Shown in pieces: positions 36,353 to 43,973 of a stretch of DNA of 64,000 bases (position 1 is its first letter; each line of letters starts with the position of its first letter). The stretch is from Reichenbachiella ulvae (GTDB lineage: Bacteria > Bacteroidota > Bacteroidia > Cytophagales > Cyclobacteriaceae). Location of the stretch: assembly GCF_025833875.1 (NCBI RefSeq), contig NZ_JAOYOD010000001.1:5057501-5121500 (forward strand), read 5' to 3'. Under the pieces are notes generated by a model. It was not told the origin of the DNA and ran no database searches. It was given only the letters and a program-made list of their open reading frames with translations. The translations under genes were made by a program, and so were the position numbers.

Positions 36353-37294
36353 TTACATTCCTAGATCTCTTTTTCTTCTATTTCCTGTGATTTCATCTTC
36401 TTCCAATTCAGCCTCATAGCTTTGTTGCTTCAAGTGATTACTCAATTGGTTCACGGATTTAGTAAGTCCAATATTTGGCTTGTTGAAGGTCTTTTTGTGT
36501 TGCTGTTTTTCAATGGTTAACAAATGTCTTTTGAATGCTACATTCATGGTTTGAAATAAAGGTTTGAGTTGATATTTCTTTCCAAGTTTAGATGATTTGA
36601 AAACTTTACCGTCCATTTCAAAAGATAAACCATAGACATTGCCGTTTTTATGTTTATGTCTAACAACCTTGATCCCTTGTTTTCTTAATTGATCAAAAAC
36701 TGAGGAAACGAATGTTTCAAGTTTTTTACCAGACCCCTGTTTGATACTTGCATGGATGGCGTCTTTAATTTTAGTTTTAATGAGCTTTTGTCCTCTTCTC
36801 TCAGCGTGTATTTCTTGAGCGGTTTTTTGGTTGTTAGTTTTATCTTTCTTTTCGAATTTGACTTCACCTAAAGAATATAGTCTCTCTATTCTGCGGACAG
36901 ACTCCATTGCTCTTGTGTATGATTTGGAATCTGAAATAGTATTACCATCATAATCGACTCTTGAAGCACAAATATGAATGTGTTCATACTCCTTGTCAAA
37001 GTGCCGAATGATTGAATATGGAGCGTTTGAAAACCCCATGTCACTCATGAATATATCAGCACATTCTCTCCATTGCTGACTGGTTAGACTTTCATCTATT
37101 GGCAGGCTTAGACTACCATGAAAGACCTTGTTTTTAAGCCTTTTGTTTTGATCAGAGACACATTTAAAAGCTTCTATTTGGTCTTCGACTTCAATGTCGC
37201 CCATATTGTCACCAAGGTTTTTATATTCTCTTTCATGAACTAAATATTTCATTAGCTTAGTGAAATTAGTTCCGACTTTAACCTTGGCTATCAT
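36353..37294 (-). CDS. mobB: Relaxase (mobilization nuclease)
   Basis: This 313-residue relaxase of the MobA/VirD2-like superfamily nicks oriT and pilots the strand during transfer. The N-terminus MIAKVKVGTNFTKLMKYLV and the metal-binding histidine motif EYEHIHICASRVDYDGN (about 103-119) are visible. Tyr17-like residues after the first strand are candidates for the nicking residue. The basic C-terminal part probably contacts the coupling protein. Its start overlaps the MobC stop by 4 bp. The gene symbol is a functional label, since Bacteroidota naming varies. Confidence 0.88.
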   Translation of the reverse strand: MIAKVKVGTNFTKLMKYLVHEREYKNLGDNMGDIEVEDQIEAFKCVSDQNKRLKNKVFHGSLSLPIDESLTSQQWRECADIFMSDMGFSNAPYSIIRHFDKEYEHIHICASRVDYDGNTISDSKSYTRAMESVRRIERLYSLGEVKFEKKDKTNNQKTAQEIHAERRGQKLIKTKIKDAIHASIKQGSGKKLETFVSSVFDQLRKQGIKVVRHKHKNGNVYGLSFEMDGKVFKSSKLGKKYQLKPLFQTMNVAFKRHLLTIEKQQHKKTFNKPNIGLTKSVNQLSNHLKQQSYEAELEEDEITGNRRKRDLGM

Positions 37295-37635
37295 TTGATT
37301 TGTTGATTGATTCGATCCAGTTGATCTTTTAGTTCCCGTAATTCTTTTATTCGAGCTATTGCTGCAAATCTGGCGGTATTGCTGCCTGAGTTTAAAGCCT
37401 TACTTATTTGGTTCAGATTATTTCCTATTCTGTATAAGTCAGATTTTATTCCCTTCATGATTGGGTAAGAGATATGGCTAGGTTTTGATCTTTTAATCCC
37501 TATCAAGATCAAATCTAGAAGTCCTATTTTATGCAAGTCACAATATTTTCTTATCTCCTTAGCATCAATGTCAGAGCATCGAAAAGTCAGCACTTTTGAT
37601 CTTAGTTTTTCTTTGTTGATTCTAGGTCTTGCCAT
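37291..37635 (-). CDS. mobC: Mobilization accessory protein MobC
   Basis: This 114-residue protein has a ribbon-helix-helix-like N-terminus (KVLTFRCSDIDAKEIRKYCDLHKIGLLDLILIG) and the MobC signature LYRIGNNLNQISKALN (about 67-82). MobC proteins open oriT and load the relaxase. It is translated first, with the relaxase start overlapping its stop (ATGA). The strong inverted repeat 29 bp before its start is the likely oriT or its operator. Confidence 0.88.
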   Translation of the reverse strand: MARPRINKEKLRSKVLTFRCSDIDAKEIRKYCDLHKIGLLDLILIGIKRSKPSHISYPIMKGIKSDLYRIGNNLNQISKALNSGSNTARFAAIARIKELRELKDQLDRINQQIK

Positions 37636-37663
37636 TTTACTTTTTCAAACGGAGTGTAGAAAA

Positions 37664-37719
37664 AGCGAGCGTAATTGTAATTCGAAACATAGTTTTGTAT
37701 TACAATTACATTGCTCGCT
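37664..37719. other. Candidate oriT (inverted repeat upstream of mobC)
   Basis: The arms AGCGAGC-GTAATTGTAAT (37664-37682) and ATTACAATTAC-A-TTGCTCGCT (37699-37719) form a long inverted repeat with an AT-rich centre. It lies directly before mobC and the relaxase gene, the usual place for oriT. A MobC-binding operator is the alternative. Confidence 0.55.
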
Positions 37720-37778
37720 CTCCTCATCAAATCGGTCAAGGGACCTTTTTGAAGAGGAGTTAAAAACATTTTTGTTGT

Positions 37779-38135
37779 TTACTTTTTGCGACCTTTGGAC
37801 TGCTCTTGCTTCTTGATAAATTCCGGTCGTTCTATTAATTCTGAATCATATTGCTGAACAAAAACTTCAATTGCCTTTTCAATAATTTGACTGTAGCTGG
37901 AATCCTCATTCTTGCAGTTTTCTGTCCAGGTCAAATTTTTGATTGTTTCGATTGTCTCCAAATTCAAATTTCTAATCAGAAAGTTCTTTCTTATACAAGG
38001 AGTAGATAATGGCTTTCTTTCTATTGCATCAAATCTATTTTCAATAGCCTTCTTTGGAGCTGTTGAAAATAAGTCAACATCAACAGTTTTACTTTGGGGC
38101 CTTTTAGCCTGTGCTTTAAACTTTTCTCGGCTCAT
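37779..38135 (-). CDS. Small ParA-partner protein
   Basis: This 118-residue protein overlaps the end of parA by 20 bp. The N-terminus is basic and disordered (MSREKFKAQAKRPQSKT). The C-terminal half (IRNLNLETIETIKNLTW, YSQIIEKAIEVFVQQYD) could form a ribbon-helix-helix DNA-binding domain, as in small ParB-type centromere-binding proteins. By position it is the partition partner of ParA. No classical ParB domain exists in the element, so the assignment rests on context. Confidence 0.72.
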   Translation of the reverse strand: MSREKFKAQAKRPQSKTVDVDLFSTAPKKAIENRFDAIERKPLSTPCIRKNFLIRNLNLETIETIKNLTWTENCKNEDSSYSQIIEKAIEVFVQQYDSELIERPEFIKKQEQSKGRKK

Positions 38136-38943
38136 TTTGAATACGGTTTAGAATTTCATTGACTAGTTCTCTATAGTCTGCCAACCCCTTAAATGGTGAA
38201 CTTTTCTTTACCAGTTGAGAAGATCTTTTGATGTCATCATGAGTTGACAATTCTCTACCCATTTGCGTGGCTTCTTGGATGGTGATATTCTCGTTGATCT
38301 TAGTTTTAAATAGATCCTTATGATAGTTGGTTTCGAACCATTCTACCATGTCAGAATGTATTGCGGTATTCTTCCTGTACCTAGTTACAAAAAGGCCCAA
38401 CAGTTTTAAGTCTGTATTTAGTTTAGCAGACACAATTGCATCTAAATTCTCTATTATATTATTGATACCATTAACAGAGAAGTTATGCGCCTCAGATGGG
38501 ATTAGTACATAATCACTTGCCGCAAGAGCATTCTGCGTAATTATTTCCCTATTCGGAGGACAATCCATCAAAATGAAGTCCGCTTTGTCTGTCACCTGCT
38601 TTAATAGAGATTTTAGAATCAGTCTTGGATCTTCAATTTGAAAGTCTTTGTCATTTTTGATCGAGTCCATAAAATCTAGTGGGGTTAATCTAGGGTCGCC
38701 TCCTACAAGAATCAGGTTCTCATTGACCTTGTTGGCTACTATCTTCTTATGATGAAACAGACAATCAAATATATTTCGATCTTCAGCTTCAACGTCAAGT
38801 GAAATGGTGAGGTCTGCTTGAGGGTCAAGATCAACAAGAATTACTTTATAGTTGAGTCTTGAAAGTATACTCCCTATTGATCCAGTGCTCGTAGTTTTCG
38901 CTACTCCGCCTTTTTCATTGGCTATTGATATGATTATTGACAT
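38116..38943 (-). CDS. parA: ParA-family partition ATPase
   Basis: This Walker-type ATPase has about 275 residues from ATG 38943; the longer frame at 38970 starts inside a palindrome. The deviant Walker A motif KGGVAKTT (about 10-17), DLDPQADLT (switch I region) and LMDCPPN (Walker B) are clear. ParA moves or positions DNA, here the excised circular form of the element. Together with the small partner gene and the palindromes upstream it makes a complete partition module. Its presence suggests that the circular form persists and may replicate. Confidence 0.92.
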   Translation of the reverse strand: MSIIISIANEKGGVAKTTSTGSIGSILSRLNYKVILVDLDPQADLTISLDVEAEDRNIFDCLFHHKKIVANKVNENLILVGGDPRLTPLDFMDSIKNDKDFQIEDPRLILKSLLKQVTDKADFILMDCPPNREIITQNALAASDYVLIPSEAHNFSVNGINNIIENLDAIVSAKLNTDLKLLGLFVTRYRKNTAIHSDMVEWFETNYHKDLFKTKINENITIQEATQMGRELSTHDDIKRSSQLVKKSSPFKGLADYRELVNEILNRIQNEPRKV

Positions 38944-38959
38944 TGTTAAGTGTATTATG

Positions 38960-39032
38960 AATGTTAACATTGATGAAGTTGATTAACAGAGGTAATACTC
39001 TTACCTCTGTTAATAGTGATAACATTGTTATC
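38960..39032. promoter_or_regulatory. Palindrome cluster upstream of parA (parS or operator)
   Basis: Three perfect inverted repeats lie within 73 bp: AATGTTAACATT (38960-38971), TTAACAGAGGTAA-5nt-TTACCTCTGTTAA (38983-39013) and GATAAC-ATT-GTTATC (39018-39032). They occupy the promoter of parA. They could be the centromere of the partition system, operators for its partner protein, or both. Confidence 0.6.
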
Positions 39033-39044
39033 AGAGATAGCATG

Positions 39045-39653
39045 TTACCCAAAATGAATAGTTCGAAAGAACCACTCATCTGCCCTTTGGTTATAGCCGT
39101 CTAAGTGCTTGTCGCAATAATTGATGTAAAAAGCTTTAACCGCCCCAAGCTCTTGAGCATTACTTCTAATTAGTTTCATACAGAATCTTTGAAGAACTTC
39201 TTTATCATAAAATCGCTTCTTTGATAAGTCAAGAGGGTCAGATGGAGATGCTTTTTTGTGAGTGTAGAGTAACTCGTGAGGATCAAGCCCTTTTGCTTTA
39301 ATCTTGTAGAATGATTTTAGAAATTCATCGATTGGTGGTCTATAAGGTGCTTCATTCCACTCAAAACAGTCTTGATACAGTGTGAATGCAAGCTTATAGT
39401 TTCTTTTAACATTATCTTTCCAATAATACTCTATTTTCTCAGCATCATGACATCTATCATTTGATTCATCTAGATAGCCTGCTTTGTACATTCTCAGAAT
39501 CCAGTTTTGTAGTAGAATTTGTTTGTCCTTTACTTCAGGCATACCAACTCTCTTGCTGTAACCAAGGAACCGATACCCATTCACAAGGTATATTTCTTGT
39601 CGATATGTGCTTTCAACTGAATCCCAAGCTCTTTCTTTATATAATTTGCTCAT
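39045..39653 (-). CDS. Protein of unknown function upstream of parA (202 aa)
   Basis: This 202-residue protein has no recognised domain. It is rich in aromatic residues, for example YYWKDNVKRNYKLAFTLYQDCFEW and FCMKLIRSNAQELG. It is encoded on the same strand as parA, with the palindrome cluster between them. The position suggests a role in maintenance or replication of the excised element, but nothing in the sequence proves it. Confidence 0.55.
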   Translation of the reverse strand: MSKLYKERAWDSVESTYRQEIYLVNGYRFLGYSKRVGMPEVKDKQILLQNWILRMYKAGYLDESNDRCHDAEKIEYYWKDNVKRNYKLAFTLYQDCFEWNEAPYRPPIDEFLKSFYKIKAKGLDPHELLYTHKKASPSDPLDLSKKRFYDKEVLQRFCMKLIRSNAQELGAVKAFYINYCDKHLDGYNQRADEWFFRTIHFG

Positions 39654-39768
39654 TGTCCTAACGTTTAGTACGATTTGTAAACTTTTTGTGAAAACTTTTG
39701 AAACGCATTTTTCTTAACTGCTGAGTGAACGATAAACGGAAAACGTTTACTTGGAGGTAAAAAAAATG

Positions 39769-39787
39769 GACATAGGTATCCTATGTC
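39769..39787. promoter_or_regulatory. Inverted repeat GACATAGG-TAT-CCTATGTC
   Basis: A perfect 8-bp inverted repeat in the 320-bp region between the 202-residue gene and the excisionase gene. It may be an operator or the first stem of a small RNA ending at the terminator at 39954. Confidence 0.45.
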
Positions 39788-39953
39788 ATTTTATTGCATA
39801 TGACGTTTTTGTGTATAAAAAAAACGGATTAATCCTATGAAATTAAGAATTGTTCGGGGGTGCTTAATATGTGTGTGTCATTTGGCTTATTTTGATTATA
39901 GGAATAAACCTAGTACATTCGAATGTGAGGCTTCAATTCACAGAATACACTAG

Positions 39954-39980
39954 ACCGGGACTTTCCCGGTTTTTTATTTT
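39954..39980 (+). terminator. Plus-strand intrinsic terminator with no protein gene before it
   Basis: The stem ACCGGGA / TCCCGGT has a 3-nt loop and is followed by TTTTT-A-TTTT. It points along the plus strand, while the adjoining genes are on the minus strand. It therefore implies a short plus-strand transcript. Confidence 0.7.
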
Positions 39981-40273
39981 CTACTTGGTTGTAGAAGCGT
40001 TGGGTTTTGTTGCAGGACTTTTTTTAGCTGTGATTTGTAGTACCAGACCTTGTTACTTCCAGGTATTTGTTCCACTGGAACCTTTTTTTTCTTTTTCCAT
40101 GAAATAAGAGTAACCTGTGAGATTCCTAAATATTCTGCGGCCTCCTTTTGGTTCATTCTTTCTTCTGAACTTGGAGATGTATAATTCCTTTCTTCATTTG
40201 CCTCTAAAAGAGTCTCAAGGATTATATTTTTTAACTCTTTTCTTGAAAGGCTTAACAATATCGTCTTCTCCAT
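39974..40273 (-). CDS. Excisionase-like helix-turn-helix protein
   Basis: This 99-residue protein has a winged helix-turn-helix of the MerR/excisionase (HTH_17) type at about 40-92: NQKEAAEYLGISQVTLISWKKKKKVPVEQIPGSNKVWYYKSQL. Proteins of this kind in Bacteroidota mobile elements assist excision and control transfer genes. The IS3-family element is inserted 57 bp upstream of its start and may have changed its promoter. Its stop codon lies within the T-tract of the opposite-strand terminator. Confidence 0.82.
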   Translation of the reverse strand: MEKTILLSLSRKELKNIILETLLEANEERNYTSPSSEERMNQKEAAEYLGISQVTLISWKKKKKVPVEQIPGSNKVWYYKSQLKKVLQQNPTLLQPSRK

Positions 40274-40372
40274 TGATATTTATTTAAATCTGCTTTAATG
40301 ACACAAATGAGAATAGTAATTACCGATATTTGATCATACCCCAAAAAATGGGACAGTGGGTTTAGTTCAGAA

Positions 40373-40669
40373 ATGACGATTAAATTTACTGATATGACAC
40401 GCAAGAAGTACACATCAAAATTCAAGACGAAGGTGGTATTAGAGGCCATCAAAGAGCAATCAAGTGTAGCAGAACTAGCACAGAAATATGAACTAGCCCC
40501 TCAGCAAATCAACCTCTGGAAAAGAGAGTTTTTGGCCAATGCAGAGGGTGTTTTTGAGAAAAAAGGCAAGAGCAAGAAGTCCCAAATTGAAGATGAACGT
40601 GATCAGCTGCTTAAGGTAATTGGGCAACTTAAAGTTGAGAATGATTTTTTAAACGACGCCTTGCGGTAA
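40373..40669 (+). CDS. IS3-family transposase OrfA
   Basis: This 98-residue DNA-binding protein carries the helix-turn-helix YTSKFKTKVVLEAIKEQSSVAELAQKYELAPQQINLWKREF and a C-terminal leucine-zipper-like coiled coil (LLKVIGQLKVENDFL). The slippery heptamer T-TTT-TTA at 40645-40651 is in the correct phase near its end. A -1 shift there leads without a stop into orfB to make OrfAB. A start at ATG 40388 (MTRKKY) is also possible. Confidence 0.93.
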   Translation: MTIKFTDMTRKKYTSKFKTKVVLEAIKEQSSVAELAQKYELAPQQINLWKREFLANAEGVFEKKGKSKKSQIEDERDQLLKVIGQLKVENDFLNDALR

Positions 40670-40692
40670 GACCTCTTGCTGAACGGCGATCA

Positions 40693-41517
40693 TTGATAAG
40701 CAAGGGTCAATTGAGTATGGCAAAGCAGTGCAAACTACTTTCCCTACACCGTTCGGGAATATATTATAAGCCCAGAGGAGAATCTGAATTGAACTTAAAA
40801 CTCATGCGTATGATGGACGAGCATTATCTCCACCATTCTTTTAAGGGGGCACGCAGCATGCATACCTGGCTGACCAAAGACAAGGGACTGCAGGTGAGCA
40901 AAAATCGGGTTGAACGACTCTACTATCGGGTGATGGGGCTTAGAGCTACCCAGCCTGGAAAACATACTTCCAGACGGCACAAGGCTCATAAAGTGTACCC
41001 TTATCTGCTTCGTAATCTGACCGTGAAACGTCCCAATCAGGTCTGGGCAATAGACATCACCTACATCCCAATGAAGAAGGGTTTTATGTATTTGATAGCC
41101 ATTATTGACCTCTACAGCAGGTATGTAGTCAATTGGTCAGTATCTAACTCAATGGATGCGGACTGGTGCCTAAACTGCCTAGAAGAGGCTATAGAAACAC
41201 ATGGAAAGCCAGAGATCCTCAATACCGATCAAGGCTCACAGTTTACATCAGAAGTCTTCGCCAACTTCGTCTTGAGTCAAGACATCAAATTGAGTATGGA
41301 CGGAAAAGGAAGGGCTATTGACAATGCCTTTATTGAGCGGTTGTGGAGAAGTGTAAAGTATGAAAAACTGTACCTCAATCCACCTAAGGACGGTATGGAT
41401 CTGTACCTACTAGTGGCAGAGTACTTCAACTACTACAACATGGAAAGAAGGCATACAAGTATCGAGAATCAGAGACCGATTGATCTCTATCAAACCACCC
41501 AAAAACAGGCCGCCTAA
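40693..41517 (+). CDS. IS3-family transposase OrfB (DDE catalytic part)
   Basis: This encodes the rve-type integrase core of about 274 residues. The catalytic triad is visible: Asp in WAIDITYIP, Asp in LNTDQGSQF and Glu in DNAFIERLWR. HTH_21 (MDEHYLHHSFKGARSMHTWL) precedes it. The frame is open upstream to 40651, so the working protein is the OrfAB fusion made by -1 frameshifting. A separate start at TTG 40693 is not required. Confidence 0.94.
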   Translation: MISKGQLSMAKQCKLLSLHRSGIYYKPRGESELNLKLMRMMDEHYLHHSFKGARSMHTWLTKDKGLQVSKNRVERLYYRVMGLRATQPGKHTSRRHKAHKVYPYLLRNLTVKRPNQVWAIDITYIPMKKGFMYLIAIIDLYSRYVVNWSVSNSMDADWCLNCLEEAIETHGKPEILNTDQGSQFTSEVFANFVLSQDIKLSMDGKGRAIDNAFIERLWRSVKYEKLYLNPPKDGMDLYLLVAEYFNYYNMERRHTSIENQRPIDLYQTTQKQAA

Positions 41518-41718
41518 TGAGTAGATTATTTTTGGGTTTTATTGTTAATGAAAGGATTATTAAACACTATTGTAGAACTTAAAACCGAACAATCCCTGTC
41601 CTAACTATTGGGGTATGATCAATTGAAATAGGCTGTTTTTTGTTGGCGAATTAAGGTTCAGTTTGTCAATGTGTTACGAGGTTATATTGACTACTATTTT
41701 TTTTTTGATTGGCATGTG

Positions 41719-42339
41719 TCATATCAATTTTTTGAGCATTTTCCATTTGACTTCCTCCTTATTAAAGGTGAAATTATAGTCTACGGATTTGATATGGCCA
41801 GATTTTATTTTCTTTTCTCTATAGGAATTCATCTTAGTTATGCTTTCTCTAATGTTTCTGGACGAGAGGCCTGAGGTGTTTTGTGCAAACAATTCGTTAA
41901 TCAATTTGCCAAATGACAATTGCGAGGATTGTTTGATGCTGATAATGTTATAGAATAGACAGAACATTAAAACATTCTTAAAATCCTTCACGTCATCTGA
42001 GGTCCGAAAGAAGGTCCTTTCAGGGATAATTTTGGTTTTGATTCTCAGCAATTCTATAAAATTATAACTTCTTTTCCTTAATTCCTGTACTGAATAGGTG
42101 TCTTTTCTTTTATCATCTATACTGTTGATTAACCAGGGGATATGTTTGATGTTTAAGTTTAAAATTCCATTTTGAATAAGGAACTCAATTATTAATTCTA
42201 GTTTCTTAGGTTTTTCAACATGAACACCTTTTTTAAATCGTTTTATTCGACATTCTCGGGTTGGAAATATGTCTTTCTTTTCAATTTTTTCAGCCGCTTT
42301 CTTGAGAAGTATTAATTGACTTTTGTTTTTTAATGTCAT
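41719..42339 (-). CDS. Protein of unknown function beside the integrase (about 206 aa)
   Basis: The start is placed at ATG 42339, ten bases after the integrase stop; the frame itself is open to 42402 inside the integrase gene. The protein is basic and mostly helical (MTLKNKSQLILLKKAAEKIEKKD, LSSRNIRESITKMNSYREKKIKSGH). No domain is recognised. The immediate downstream position on the same strand suggests cotranscription with the integrase and a role in integration or its control. Confidence 0.6.
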   Translation of the reverse strand: MTLKNKSQLILLKKAAEKIEKKDIFPTRECRIKRFKKGVHVEKPKKLELIIEFLIQNGILNLNIKHIPWLINSIDDKRKDTYSVQELRKRSYNFIELLRIKTKIIPERTFFRTSDDVKDFKNVLMFCLFYNIISIKQSSQLSFGKLINELFAQNTSGLSSRNIRESITKMNSYREKKIKSGHIKSVDYNFTFNKEEVKWKMLKKLI

Positions 42340-42349
42340 AAAGTATTGT

Positions 42350-43591
42350 TCAAATTTTATCCCATGTATTATCCATTTCAGATTTCTTGAATTCTTCAGC
42401 AATCTTCACGTACCGCCTAAAGTTTTCTTCTTTCTTGTGGCCGGTAATATTTCTAACCACCATCTCTTTCATTCCTAGAATCAATGAATTTGTCACGAAT
42501 GTTTTCCTGGCCGTGTGACTGGTGATTAGTTGGTGTTTGGGTACAACAGTTTCGATGCGCTTACCGCCGGATTGTCTTACTACTGCAGTAGGAGAATTAA
42601 TATCTGCTTCTTCGGCACAATCCTTTAGATATTTATTGAACTTCTGGACAGAAATAATAGGTAGAGGCTCGTGGATCGAACCTTCATATTTCTTCAATAT
42701 TTCTAGTGCATATTTGTTAAGTGGAATTCGGTTGTTGACTTCACCAGTTTTTTGGATTGACTTTACTATGTATCCATCTCTGATGTGAGACATGTTGAGT
42801 GATCGTATGTCTGAAAATCTGAGTCCAGTAAAACAGCCAAAGCAATAGGTGTCTCTTACATGTTCTAGTTTTCTTGATTTGAAGTCATGCTTGTAAAATT
42901 TCATTAGTTCATCTACGGTTAGGTAGATTACTTCCTTTTCTATTTCTGGAGCTTTGAATTTTTTGTACTCCAAGTTGATATGATAGCCTTTGTCAAAGGA
43001 CCAGGTCATAAATGCTTTTAGAGCTGCTATGATTCGTGCAAAGTAGTTGTTTGCTATTCCTTTTTCTTGATAGGCATACTTTCTGAGCGTCTCAAAGAAA
43101 CTAAGATCTATATTCTCAAAAGTGATTTTGTACTTAGTCTTCTTTTCAAAATTCTCTAGAAACCTTTGTGCAGTTCGGTGGCCCTTGATTGTCCACTCAG
43201 CTTTGGTGGATCTACTTGTCTCCAGGTATTCATCAAAAACTTTAAAAAAAGACCTTTCTTCAAGTTCTATTGACCTTGGGTTCTCAAGTTTTTCTAATAC
43301 GTATTGTTTGCTGAGGGTTATATTGAATTTTAGGGAAACCTTATTGATTCTATGGACAGCCTCGGTCAGGTCCTCCAATATTTCATTGTACTCTTCATAA
43401 TTGTTGTACTCTCCATTTCTACTTGGCTTTCGAACTCGTTGTTTAGACGGGTTCCAATCAGCCGATTTGATCTTTATTTTTTTGACAGCTTTTCTGATTC
43501 GTTGACCATCAAATGAAAGGTCAATATATACTGGGATTTTGTCGTTTTTATCCTTCTTTTGGGTTTGAAGATAGAAGAAGTGATTTAGCAT
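42350..43591 (-). CDS. int: Tyrosine recombinase (element integrase)
   Basis: This 413-residue site-specific recombinase integrates and excises the element at tRNA-Leu. The N-terminal arm-binding domain starts with LQTQKKDKNDKIPVYIDLSFDGQRIRK. A SAM-like core-binding domain lies at about 105-205. The catalytic domain has Arg in CFTGLRFSDIRSL, His/Arg in SHTARKTF and the His in TGHKKEENFRRYVKIA, with the nucleophile Tyr in RRYVK. Its gene ends the element, 144 bp from attR. The GGTGTCG pair lies 11 bp upstream of its start and may also control its expression. Confidence 0.95.
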   Translation of the reverse strand: MLNHFFYLQTQKKDKNDKIPVYIDLSFDGQRIRKAVKKIKIKSADWNPSKQRVRKPSRNGEYNNYEEYNEILEDLTEAVHRINKVSLKFNITLSKQYVLEKLENPRSIELEERSFFKVFDEYLETSRSTKAEWTIKGHRTAQRFLENFEKKTKYKITFENIDLSFFETLRKYAYQEKGIANNYFARIIAALKAFMTWSFDKGYHINLEYKKFKAPEIEKEVIYLTVDELMKFYKHDFKSRKLEHVRDTYCFGCFTGLRFSDIRSLNMSHIRDGYIVKSIQKTGEVNNRIPLNKYALEILKKYEGSIHEPLPIISVQKFNKYLKDCAEEADINSPTAVVRQSGGKRIETVVPKHQLITSHTARKTFVTNSLILGMKEMVVRNITGHKKEENFRRYVKIAEEFKKSEMDNTWDKI

Positions 43592-43601
43592 TTTGAACTA
43601 G

Positions 43602-43625
43602 TTGGTGTCGAAATTGGTGTCGAAA
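43602..43625 (+). repeat. Candidate integrase arm-type sites, right end
   Basis: Two perfect tandem copies of TTGGTGTCGAAA (12-bp period) lie between int and attR. They match the pair at 19375-19398 inside attL. No gene lies in 43592-43973; besides these repeats it contains attR and a terminator. Confidence 0.6.
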
Positions 43626-43734
43626 AAATTATTAAAGCTGGTTTCAGTTAATTGAAAGTGCTTCAAGGACTGATACTAGGCTAAATTTAAGACATTTCCA
43701 GCTAGTGCAAAAACACTTAAGAAGTAAGGAACTT

Positions 43735-43761
43735 CCGCCTCTGGCACACTAAACCCTTGTA
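43735..43761 (+). repeat. attR direct repeat
   Basis: An exact 27-bp copy of the tRNA-Leu 3' end and its downstream bases (19317-19343). It is only a tRNA fragment here, which marks the original chromosomal side. Confidence 0.93.
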
Positions 43762-43785
43762 TCGCAAGATGTCAAGGGTTTTTTG
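43752..43785 (+). terminator. Original tRNA-Leu terminator at attR
   Basis: The stem AACCCTTG / CAAGGGTT followed by six T has the same stem as at attL but a different loop. It was probably the terminator of the tRNA gene before insertion. Confidence 0.75.
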
Positions 43786-43973
43786 TTTTTATCCCTCATT
43801 ATTTCTTCTTGATTTTTCTGCTTCCTTTCAAAGCCTAATGTAGGATTTTGAACAATTCTATTAAAGTGTATAACTTACACTTAAAATGAGGTGTCCAAAT
43901 CGTTTGACAATTGAGGAGGGCGGATCTCTAAGAGTATATTGTGGGTTCTACCACAAAAAAGAACTTGAAAGAC

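Larger units (their letters stand above)
40331..41621 (+). mobile_element. IS3-family insertion sequence (1291 bp)
   Basis: The terminal inverted repeats begin TGATCATACCCCAA on both ends; the first 27 bp match at most positions (left ...AAAAATGGGACAG, right ...TAGTTAGGACAG). A 3-bp target duplication ATT flanks it (40328-40330 and 41622-41624). It holds two overlapping-frame genes, orfA and orfB. The complete ends, intact DDE residues and frameshift site suggest that it is active or recently was. Confidence 0.93.
19317..43761. mobile_element. Integrative mobilizable element in tRNA-Leu, carrying defence genes
   Basis: The limits are the 27-bp direct repeats at tRNA-Leu (attL) and at 43735 (attR). 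The tyrosine recombinase gene lies beside attR, and paired 12-bp repeats lie inside both ends. The element has its own excisionase-like HTH gene, relaxase, MobC, likely oriT and ParA system, but no VirB4/TraG-type pore genes. It should therefore transfer only with a helper. About two thirds of its coding sequence is defence-related: type I restriction-modification, Abi_2, putAbiC, PLD and PD-(D/E)XK nucleases, a HipA-like kinase and a candidate HEPN protein. The central part (28000-34500) is visibly more AT-rich than the core genome. Confidence 0.93.

Noticed and set aside
39871-40107. 78-codon plus-strand frame near the excisionase gene
   Set aside because: A strong intrinsic terminator lies in its middle and it overlaps the HTH gene on the other strand; the product looks random.
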